64,000 nucleotides of DNA from Symsagittifera roscoffensis. Lineage: Eukaryota > Xenacoelomorpha > Acoela > Convolutidae. The stretch is taken from contig NC_087071.1 in the NCBI RefSeq assembly GCF_963678635.1, forward strand, positions 40,687,797 through 40,751,796, written 5' to 3'. A program made the position numbers and the translations under genes. Numbering within the stretch: position 1 is the first letter of the stretch; each line of letters starts with the position of its first letter. Below are positions 53,900-62,078 of this stretch, one piece after another. A model generated the notes under the pieces. The model was not told where the DNA came from. It worked only from the letters and a program-made list of their open reading frames with translations, and did not search any database.

Positions 53900-54547
53900 T
53901 CAATGCTCCATTTCCTCCTCCTGTGACACTGACTCCGCACTTTCGGTTTCCGTGTCTTGTAGCACGTCATTGACTATCCTGACGCTGTTGGAAGCCGTCC
54001 TCCAACACTTCTGCTCTTCCACCCTCTGTTTACAGCAAGGTAGGGGATCCACGTTTGATTCTCTGTTTCTACAGAAGCTGTTGTGGAGACACAACGTCAC
54101 GTTTCTCTCCAAATCTTCTTTCAGCATCTCTGCCTTCTCATTTCCACTACGCTCGCTCGTCCTGGAAATTCTTTTCACAGCGGTGGTCACTGCATTCCGA
54201 TGAGTCACGAAAGCTCCTGCCCCAATGTCCAGCTGATATTCACTGTACACTCTGCCATGTTTCGACATATGCTTTTTCGCATACTCGTACAACCATGCAG
54301 TCATGTTAGCTCTGAAACATGGCATCAATCGTTTTCTTGCCCATATCTTCTTCACTTCCATCGGAATGTTTAGAACTTTGCACATTGTCTCAAAAAGATC
54401 TAAATCTTTTAGACAATCTAATTTCCGCAATTGTTCTCTCGTTGGTGCCTCCTTCCTGATGCTGTCAGGCTTCTTGCGTTCATTGGCACCAAGCAAACGG
54501 TCAGTACCGCGCAACTGAACTTCTGCCAGAGAGTAGTGAACAAACAC
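53900..54547 (-). CDS. Element C: C-terminal part of orphan ORF
   Basis: A 215-codon frame. From about residue 45 on it matches the end of B's orphan ORF (LDLFETMCKVLNIPMEVKKI, WLYEYAKKHMSKH, THRNAVTT, then MLKEDLERNV and an acidic Ser/Glu tail). Its first ~40 codons read a shifted frame of the SGNH domain. It is therefore the far side of an internal deletion. Function unknown. Confidence 0.65.
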   Translation of the reverse strand: MFVHYSLAEVQLRGTDRLLGANERKKPDSIRKEAPTREQLRKLDCLKDLDLFETMCKVLNIPMEVKKIWARKRLMPCFRANMTAWLYEYAKKHMSKHGRVYSEYQLDIGAGAFVTHRNAVTTAVKRISRTSERSGNEKAEMLKEDLERNVTLCLHNSFCRNRESNVDPLPCCKQRVEEQKCWRTASNSVRIVNDVLQDTETESAESVSQEEEMEH

Positions 54548-55968
54548 ACCATCATTGATTCCTGCTCATCTGATCCTCTGGAGATATCATTCGTCCCAAC
54601 TAAGATCATCACATTGGGTATCTTCCCTGGATTCATCAGCTCCACCATGCGATATAATTGGGCAATCGTCGCGCCTCCAAAGGCCATCACCGTGGTGACC
54701 CATGAGGTCCTCAAATTCGACAGCACTCTGACTAAGCTGTCTCCCAATATCAGGTGAGATGTCCCGAGTGGTGGTTGCTGCAGGTTCACAGCCGGGCTCC
54801 AGGTAGCTCGATTGAAGCAGGCCCTCGGATCTGTCTCCGGAACTCCCGTGAAATTATACTTCAATTGATTATTCTTCTGCACGTCTATTACACGAGACAC
54901 TTTCTTCGCTGGCATCTTCCTTACTTTCCTCTCTGGGATTCTCGAGTTCCCCATGAGTGGTGTCACGTTACTCATCCCTTGTCTGATTACTGTCTGGGAG
55001 AGTTGTACTCTGCCCGTATCGTCAATCGTTCCATAGGGTGCAGTCACCCCGGAACCTGGTGCATTCTTGTTAGCGACCAATCGTCCAGCTGTCTCTATCA
55101 GTTTTCTCACTGTCTGTTCTACGACGGGATCACCCAAGGTGTCACTAGGATCCGGGATTGTTACTCGGTTCGTCTCTGCTGGAAGCCGTGTCTCCGTTGT
55201 TTGACTCATTTCTCGAGGTGTCAAGAGCTCCATCGGGGACTGCCCACGAGGAATATCCCTTGCAGGTATCACTTTCTCCACGGCCGTTGTCAACGCCACC
55301 TGCTCCGATCGCTCTTTGTATTCCTGCCTTAAGCGTTCGATCTCTTGGCCCTGCTTTTTGTTGCAGTCTTCAAACAACTTTCTCCACATGTCCCGATCTT
55401 CCTCCATCTGGAGCATGCTTCTGGTCATATCGTCTAACTCCTTCTTCGTACTTCTCAGCTGATCGTTCATCTCGTCCAGATCTTGTATGGTTTGGTTCGT
55501 CTGAACCTTCTGTGTTACTTTCGCCCTTTTTGGTGGCACAGCTGCTCTCACTGGTGAACCAGACGAGGTCGCCTCGCTGTTCATCTCCCGATGCATTCTC
55601 GTCAGCCCAGGTTTAGGCTTAGAGGGCATTGGCATCTCACCTGGTTGGTATGTCCTAGAACTTCCCAATCCAGGCTCATTCGCCAAGTCACTCCCTGAGA
55701 GAGCCCCGTTTCTCCACCTCATCACTCTCATGTTCGGGCGGTCTAGTACTCCTCTTTCTCCATATGCTGCCATCAACAGGACTTCCGTGGGGCGGTCCCC
55801 ACGGTTGTCGTGCCCCAAGATGTTGATCAGGGCGGTCAGCAACATGACCACCTCTGGGTCCTCCAGAGCGAAGTCTCGTTCGATCAGCCGACGATAGATC
55901 GCATCTACCATCGGTCCTACATATGCCTCTGCCAGGTCCATCAATTCATCCAGGTTGAAATTGTCCAT
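54418..55968 (-). pseudogene. Element C: SGNH-domain accessory ORF, truncated
   Basis: A 516-codon frame starting ATG (MDNFNLDELMDLAEAYVGPM). The N-terminal region parallels B (PTEVLLMAAYGERGV with ATEAVLMVGYTTEGI) and is followed by a coiled coil (ELDDMTRSMLQMEEDRDMW). SGNH blocks I-III are present: HLILGDSLVRVL, MAFGGAT and ILVGTNDISRG. The frame leaves the domain after AVLTVCLVPMN, so block V with the catalytic Asp/His is missing. B retains it. The domain as it stands could not be a complete hydrolase. Confidence 0.78.
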
Positions 55969-56368
55969 ACTGTTCTTTCCAAGTTTGATTTGATTTCGAT
56001 TTCAAGTTTTGACTCAAATGAGCAATTAAATGATCAATCAGGATCTAGAAAAGGAATCACGACTGTCACACCTGTCAGTTTCACCTTAACATATATCGTT
56101 AAAATCTGCCTAAAACAGTTCAGATAAAAAGATATTTATCCTAAAATTTATTAAAATCAATTGCTTTCTAAAATTTTGGAATTCGACCTAAGAATGGACA
56201 GTCCAAACTTTGGATCTATTCCCAAGATCGTCATTTAGTTGTTCATGGTCACTAACGCTTACTCACCCATGATCTTAATAACCTAACACATAACATAACA
56301 TAACATAGCACACATATCACATATTACATGCAACTTGGTCTTTGGCCTAACACTCTTTCGCACATCAC
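55969..56368 (-). other. Element C spacer between pol and accessory ORF
   Basis: About 400 bases without a gene, equivalent to B's 36845-37294. It contains an (ACATA)n-like microsatellite at 56286-56312. Confidence 0.45.
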
Positions 56369-59300
56369 TCAGCCTATACTTAAATAATATTTCTTATGTA
56401 GATATACTTGTATGTTCGTATCAGAGAATATCACGTGTACAAGCGCGTACAATTCCCGAGGATGCAGTCTTCCTCTATTTGGATCGTACACTGGAAGCGA
56501 AAGCTCCTTCACGTCCATTTCCACAAGGAAGTCCCTCAGCCTCGTCAAAGACAAGACTAGATTTTCTGGGTCCACGTGCTGCTTCTCTGTCGCCCTCGTT
56601 ACCAGGAAGCATAAGTACTTTCCCGGTATTTGCGACACCGCCGGGGGTAAGGCTGCTACGCCCCCTATCCCTGGTCTTTGCTTCCAAAGGAATTCCACGT
56701 TTTTATATTCCCTCTTAAAATCTGCCGCTAGCGCCGTCCTAAAACTCATGTCTGCGGTGATTGCTACCGCACATGTTCTGTTTGTGAGTATGAAATCACT
56801 GTCTGTTAGTATTATGTTACTAGAATATTCATTTGGTAAATTAAAATATGACTCAACTACCCTGCCTATATCAGGTTTCTTAGGTTCTTCGCCTGTTTCT
56901 GCTTCTAAGTCTCCTGTTTCCCTTGCTATTCTTAATTTTTTTATTATCAAGTTTTCAGTGTGGGTAAGTCCTACCCCCACTCCCCGGACAAAAATATCCA
57001 TCGGCGTCCCCGTCGATCGCATACCGGGTATTAAGTCAAGGTTAGAAGCTGGAATGAGAAGTTGTCCTTCCTGGGCAGCCCAGGAAGGATCATCTCGTTC
57101 GGTCTTAACGTATTTCGCGCTTTCACGATCTACGTCTTGAATCGTAACGCTGGTCTCTTTAGGGTCTGATGTCATTTCGTTCAGCCACTCTAAGACACGC
57201 AGGTTCGTCTGGTCTTGTTCATATGACTGCTGTTGCTCATCGTCAAATTCTACCTCGGGTTTCGACCAGTCGTCAACCCACTCATCGTTATGATCATCGA
57301 CTATGTCAATGTCTTGTGACACAGTTATTTCTTCTAAACCCACTACTTCCTCCACTATTTTCTTTAGATCTATCCTATCCACTACAAAGTCGTCAACGTA
57401 AGGATTGTATTTCTTTCTTGGTCTCGTCCCGTCCTTCTGACGAGTCTGCATCGTTAACGGAAGGTCCGGTTCGAAGTTCTTGGGAACCTCTGTCTGTTCG
57501 GGATCCTGCCAATCTTCCTCTGCGTAGGGTAAGGTTTCATCGTCCGCTTCGATCTGTTCGTTTGGATCCAGGTCCAATGGTGTATCCGTACCTTCCTCTA
57601 CGACTTCGTTTCGATCGTTCTTCTCCCTGGTGCCTTTTTCATTGAACTCACAAGCAGGATCCATCATTAGATAATCCCCTTCCTCCATGTCTGCAGGTAT
57701 ACACCAGTCTTCTGTCGATGGATTGTGTGGCTTGATGTTCTCGTAGTGGGCGGCTCGGCCAGTACTCAGTATATAAAAGCGTCCCTTTTGGTGCACCTCT
57801 GTAATCATGAAGGGTCCCCTCCATTTCTTTAGAAGCTTCTTTGTCCCTTTCGGTGGTATAACGTTCTGAAATACCCATACGTAGTCTCCCACCGAGTGAG
57901 CCTTTGCACCAGCTGCTTTCTTGTCGAATCTTTTCCTCTGCCTTGCCTGTGCCTGCTGAGTGTTTCGTCTACACAAATCGTTCAACTCCTGTTGGCGTTT
58001 GATCACATCCCTCACGTAGACCTGTGGGGACGTTTTCTTTCCCTCATATTCTGGGTAGAAGAATGTCAAGGGTAAAGACTTCTCGTGTCCCGTCAGCATC
58101 GTGTGTGGACTAACTCCAGTGGTGGAGTGTTGCGTGCTATTATAAGCTCCCATCACCTGTGGAAGGTATCTGTCCCAATCGGTCATGTACCTGGAACAAT
58201 ATACCCTCAGCATCGACACTAACGTCCTATTCTGTCTTTCCACTAAGCCATTCGTCTGAGGGTGGTATGTCGTGGAGTGAGCCTGAGCGACTTGTGACCG
58301 TCTCATAAGCTCTTTCGTGAGCTCGCCTACGAAAGCCGTTCCATTGTCCGATTGAAACGTCATTGGACAACCATGTCTTGCTATCCACGTATTGATCAGG
58401 TGGTCGCATGTCTCTTCCGCCGAGGCAGTTAGGCAGGGCACGGCCTCTGCATACTTCGTGAAGTGATCTATCATGACCAAGACTTGGTTGTAACCGCTGT
58501 CTGTCATGCATATCTTCTGGTGATCTATCTGCACCACCTCGTTGAATTCAGACGACTCAATTGATTGTAAAGGAAATCGCAACTTCCTAGGATCCTTGAC
58601 CTGTTGGCATGACAGACATGCTGTCACCCATTTCTCGCATGCCTTTTTCATCCCAGGCCACTCAAAGCGCTTCAGGATCCTCTGATACACTTTGTCGATC
58701 CCTTGATGGCCCATCTGATCATGCGACCTGAATAATAGTTCTGTCTGATAGAGTTGCGGCAACACTATCGCGTTATATTTGTATAAGACCTTGTCTTCTT
58801 CTCTTCTCCTGCAAGCCACGATCCCGTCCTTGTTCAGATATAATCTCCCCTCCTTCTGCATGAAGTATTGTCTCAGGATCCTATAGCTGTCTTCTTCTAG
58901 GTCACCTTTGTCAGGTGCACCGTTTTCTATCCACCTTTTTAGGTTGCTTGTCATGCGGTCATTTCTTTGCGCCCTTAGTAGGTCCGAGAGTCTGTACCTC
59001 GCCTTCAAATATGTCTTCATGACCCTCATTTGACAATTCATCTCATTGGGCTGATGTGTGTCTTCTTCCATCTTAACACACCAAATCTTCGCCAACGGTT
59101 GTGTTTCTTGTTCAAATGGCTGAAAGTCAGTCCTGACTACCTCTTTCTGCGGCAACAGGCTTATCGAACGTTTCGATACCGCTATTGTTTCTAAGTCATC
59201 CGCTGCGTTGTCAAAGACTCTTTCGCTTGATATAAGGTAGCGATCGCTGTCAGGATCCTGATACACCTCTCTGTCCAGGTCTCTCGCCCGAGTTTCCACT

Positions 59301-62077
59301 AGTAGCGTGTGTATCGCCAGTTCTGACAGCTCGGATCCCGAACTCGAGTTCCTGTCTGAATAGGTGTCCATTCCTGAGTTTCGGGAATCATCATCTGTCG
59401 AAGAGGTTGTGCTGGAGACTGCACGCTCCTCCAGATCATGTCTGTGCTTTCTTCGCATCCATCTGAACTCCCCGGACAAAACCTTGTTCTCTCGGTCCTG
59501 TTTCTCATCAGGAATTTCCTCGTTTATCTCAGACTCCCCGGACAAATTTCCTTGTCCCGGGTGTTGATCTTGTGATCGCTGGTTTTTCTCCTCATCCTTC
59601 TCCCCGGACAAATAGTCTTGCAGCAGATTTTGTTCTACCTCTTCACCCTCTTTTTCCCGGTCTACAAAGGTGACGGTTTTCTTTCGCTTGCTGCTCCCCT
59701 GTTCTTTCCGTCCGTAAGAAGTACTGGTTAAAATCTCTTGGGGTATTGAGGATACTAGTTGCTGAACTATTGTCCTACAATCCCTCTTGTTCTCTTCGTG
59801 CTGTCGTCTGGACGGCATGATCTTCACCTTCTCACTGACTGTTAGCGATGCCACTGCTGCTGTCCACTCGGGGTCATCTCTGGTCACTTCTCTTTCTAAC
59901 AATCCACCCAGTATCCGCATCACTTGTGGTGTGACTTGCACCGTTTTATCCAATAATGAGAGGCTGTTTATATTCATGCGAGAGAGTTCTTGCTGGACCA
60001 GGTTCGAGCGCAGCAACAAATCCAAGGGGACCGGGTCCTCCTTGGACAGGATCTTTATCTCGGCTGCTTTCTCTACAGGTAGCTCAGGGTGCCCTGGAAT
60101 TGGATGTCCTGATTTATCCAACCATCTCGTTAAGGGAAGCTCTTCATAAGTTTCTTTGTCCAGAAACGAGAATCCCTCCTTTACTTCCGCCTGATTGACC
60201 TGCTTCTGCTCCAATCTTTCATAGAACTCAGTTTTCTTACTGAGACTGTCAGCATTCTGGTGTTTATCACGCATCCTATGTTCGATTATCATATGGTAGC
60301 CATCCAGTCTTACTATCCATCTACCAATATAACTCTGATCCATCGAGTAGGTCTTCAACCAGGATAACGCTCTGTTGTCTACGCGTAACTTGAAGGGAGC
60401 GCTCCCCAAGTATGCACGGTACTTCTCCACGAAGGTGACTACTGCAAACATTTCTGCTTTTGGTGCGCCATATTTCATCTCTGTGTCACTCAAGACTTTG
60501 CTGCCGTATGCAATGGGACGGAGAACTGTTCTTCCGTTCCATTCTTGCTCTTGATGCAATATTCCTGAGATGGCCACCACCGATGCGTCTGTGTCGAGAA
60601 CATACATGCCCTTTTCTGTAGGCATGCCCAGCACTGGCGCTTCGCACAGTTCCCGCTTTATGTTCTCGAATGCAACCTGTGCTTCATCGTTCCATTCGAA
60701 CTTCTTCCCTTTGTTGCGCATCAGCTTCTGCATTGGGTACACCTTGTCCGCATATCCTTTAATGAATTCACGGTAATAATTGGCAAACCCCAGGAAGCTC
60801 ATTAGTTGTGTGTCCGTCCTCGGAGCCTTCCATGTCAGCACAGCCTCTACTGCTTCTGGATCTGGCCTCACACCATGCCTGTCCACCATTCTTCCCAGGT
60901 ACTTGATCGAATCCCTAAGGATTTCACATTTCGATGGTTTGCATTTCAAGCCTGCTCTTTTCATACATCCGAAGACCTCATCGAGCCGGTCAATGTGATC
61001 CTCCAGGGTCGGTGTCGCTATGACTACGTCATCCACGTAGCACATCAAGAGATTCCCGTACTTTTTGGTCACTCCTGTCAAAGCCTGAGCCATCAGCCTT
61101 TGAAAGGTTGCTGTTGCATTGCACAAGCCGAAGGGCATCCTCTTCCACTGGTACAACCCCAATTCGCACGCGAAACCGGTTTTTTCCCTATCCTTTTTCC
61201 GCAAAGGAACCTGCCAGAAGGCAGAACCTAAGTCCAATGTGGTGAAGAACTTTGCATCACCAAGTTTAGATAGGCTCTCGTCTATTCGCGGTATCGGGTA
61301 CGCATCTTTAATCGTTACCGCGTTCAAGTAACGAAAGTCGCAACAAAATCTAAGCTGCCCCCCTTTCTTTTTCGCCATTACTACTCCGCAAGCCCATGGC
61401 GATTTCGAGGGCTCTATCATGTCGTATTCAAGCAACATTTCTATTTCCGCTCGGCACGCTTCCAATTTATGTGGCGTCATTCGCCTTGCGCCTTCCCTAT
61501 GGGGAACGGCGCCCTCTTCTAGTTCGATTTCGTGTTCGACGAAGTTACAGCAACCGATGTCCGCCTTATGTTTTGAAAATACCTCGGCGTTCCGATTTAG
61601 GAGGTCCCGCAATTTTTCGAAATCTCCCTCCCCTATTTTTCCTCTCAAATGTTCTATTTCTGGCAAAACCGGTTTGTCGGAATCTAGTTCATATGACGAG
61701 GGGCGTTCCGGAAAATTCGAGCAGCTTGATAAGCCGTCGTCCGTTTCGGATTTCATTGAAAACAATTTATGAATAGATTTTAATTCATTAATTCTCTTCA
61801 AGATTTTATCTTTATTTGCATGATAAGGACAGTCTTTCACACTATATTTCTTCGAGTTTTCTGTCTCCTCATAGTCGGTCCTCATCGGCAAGGCGTAGCC
61901 AAGCTTCTTTCCACGCTGGATTGAAACCGTGGTGTCCAGTGTGTTCAACAACACACTGACACACAGTCCGTTTCGCGTTACCGAGAAGCTCCGGCCTAAA
62001 ATCACCGAACTCTGACTATTTGGATTCGGTACTAAGCAAACCTGTTTGCTATCACTTAACGAATTTAAATTTCTCAT
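56369..62077 (-). CDS. Element C Pol: RT, RNase H, integrase, macrodomain-like tail
   Basis: One uninterrupted 1902-codon frame. RT: RFCCDFRYLNAVTIKDAYPI (243-262), TLDLGSAFWQVPL and catalytic YVDD (347-350). RNase H: D497 in LDTDAS, E542, D567 and D610. A long acidic Ser-rich linker follows. Integrase: SHDQMGHQGIDK with ACLSCQQVK (about 1115-1160), then VQIDHQKI, QSDNGTAF and GLVERQNRTL for the DDE triad (about 1182, 1242, 1281). GPFMITEVHQKGRF follows near 1425. The last ~150 residues form the macrodomain-like module (NIILTDSDFILTNRT, YLCFLVTR, LSLPVYDPNRGRL, LYALVHVIFSDTNIQVYL). It starts one frame away from gag-protease. All catalytic acids of RT, RNase H and integrase are present. Confidence 0.9.
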   Translation of the reverse strand: MRNLNSLSDSKQVCLVPNPNSQSSVILGRSFSVTRNGLCVSVLLNTLDTTVSIQRGKKLGYALPMRTDYEETENSKKYSVKDCPYHANKDKILKRINELKSIHKLFSMKSETDDGLSSCSNFPERPSSYELDSDKPVLPEIEHLRGKIGEGDFEKLRDLLNRNAEVFSKHKADIGCCNFVEHEIELEEGAVPHREGARRMTPHKLEACRAEIEMLLEYDMIEPSKSPWACGVVMAKKKGGQLRFCCDFRYLNAVTIKDAYPIPRIDESLSKLGDAKFFTTLDLGSAFWQVPLRKKDREKTGFACELGLYQWKRMPFGLCNATATFQRLMAQALTGVTKKYGNLLMCYVDDVVIATPTLEDHIDRLDEVFGCMKRAGLKCKPSKCEILRDSIKYLGRMVDRHGVRPDPEAVEAVLTWKAPRTDTQLMSFLGFANYYREFIKGYADKVYPMQKLMRNKGKKFEWNDEAQVAFENIKRELCEAPVLGMPTEKGMYVLDTDASVVAISGILHQEQEWNGRTVLRPIAYGSKVLSDTEMKYGAPKAEMFAVVTFVEKYRAYLGSAPFKLRVDNRALSWLKTYSMDQSYIGRWIVRLDGYHMIIEHRMRDKHQNADSLSKKTEFYERLEQKQVNQAEVKEGFSFLDKETYEELPLTRWLDKSGHPIPGHPELPVEKAAEIKILSKEDPVPLDLLLRSNLVQQELSRMNINSLSLLDKTVQVTPQVMRILGGLLEREVTRDDPEWTAAVASLTVSEKVKIMPSRRQHEENKRDCRTIVQQLVSSIPQEILTSTSYGRKEQGSSKRKKTVTFVDREKEGEEVEQNLLQDYLSGEKDEEKNQRSQDQHPGQGNLSGESEINEEIPDEKQDRENKVLSGEFRWMRRKHRHDLEERAVSSTTSSTDDDSRNSGMDTYSDRNSSSGSELSELAIHTLLVETRARDLDREVYQDPDSDRYLISSERVFDNAADDLETIAVSKRSISLLPQKEVVRTDFQPFEQETQPLAKIWCVKMEEDTHQPNEMNCQMRVMKTYLKARYRLSDLLRAQRNDRMTSNLKRWIENGAPDKGDLEEDSYRILRQYFMQKEGRLYLNKDGIVACRRREEDKVLYKYNAIVLPQLYQTELLFRSHDQMGHQGIDKVYQRILKRFEWPGMKKACEKWVTACLSCQQVKDPRKLRFPLQSIESSEFNEVVQIDHQKICMTDSGYNQVLVMIDHFTKYAEAVPCLTASAEETCDHLINTWIARHGCPMTFQSDNGTAFVGELTKELMRRSQVAQAHSTTYHPQTNGLVERQNRTLVSMLRVYCSRYMTDWDRYLPQVMGAYNSTQHSTTGVSPHTMLTGHEKSLPLTFFYPEYEGKKTSPQVYVRDVIKRQQELNDLCRRNTQQAQARQRKRFDKKAAGAKAHSVGDYVWVFQNVIPPKGTKKLLKKWRGPFMITEVHQKGRFYILSTGRAAHYENIKPHNPSTEDWCIPADMEEGDYLMMDPACEFNEKGTREKNDRNEVVEEGTDTPLDLDPNEQIEADDETLPYAEEDWQDPEQTEVPKNFEPDLPLTMQTRQKDGTRPRKKYNPYVDDFVVDRIDLKKIVEEVVGLEEITVSQDIDIVDDHNDEWVDDWSKPEVEFDDEQQQSYEQDQTNLRVLEWLNEMTSDPKETSVTIQDVDRESAKYVKTERDDPSWAAQEGQLLIPASNLDLIPGMRSTGTPMDIFVRGVGVGLTHTENLIIKKLRIARETGDLEAETGEEPKKPDIGRVVESYFNLPNEYSSNIILTDSDFILTNRTCAVAITADMSFRTALAADFKREYKNVEFLWKQRPGIGGVAALPPAVSQIPGKYLCFLVTRATEKQHVDPENLVLSLTRLRDFLVEMDVKELSLPVYDPNRGRLHPRELYALVHVIFSDTNIQVYLHKKYYLSIG
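56400..56850 (-). other. Macrodomain-like module within element C Pol
   Basis: Predicted strand/helix order and hydrophobic pattern follow TARG1/OARD1-type macrodomains: AVAITADMSFRTALAADF for the first loop, YLCFLVTR for the central strand, a helix VLSLTRLRDFLVE, ELSLPVYDPNRGRL and IQVYL. TARG1 has GCGLD where this has DPNRG, so the catalytic Asp is gone. B keeps the same replacement (PVYDPNRGKL). Fold-level call only. Confidence 0.55.
56980..56990 (-). promoter_or_regulatory. Internal copy of polypurine motif TGTCCGGGGAG
   Basis: Same place and frame (FVRGV) as B's 37900 copy, with the surrounding 40 or so bases also strongly conserved. Confidence 0.6.
59468..59478 (-). promoter_or_regulatory. 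Internal copy of polypurine motif TGTCCGGGGAG
   Basis: In the RNase H-integrase linker, read as LSGEF. Confidence 0.6.
59534..59544 (-). promoter_or_regulatory. Internal copy of polypurine motif TGTCCGGGGAG
   Basis: Second of three copies in this linker, read as LSGES, 66 bases from the first. Confidence 0.6.
59600..59610 (-). promoter_or_regulatory. Internal copy of polypurine motif TGTCCGGGGAG
   Basis: Third copy, read as LSGEK, again 66 bases on. Confidence 0.6.
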
Positions 62078-62078
62078 T

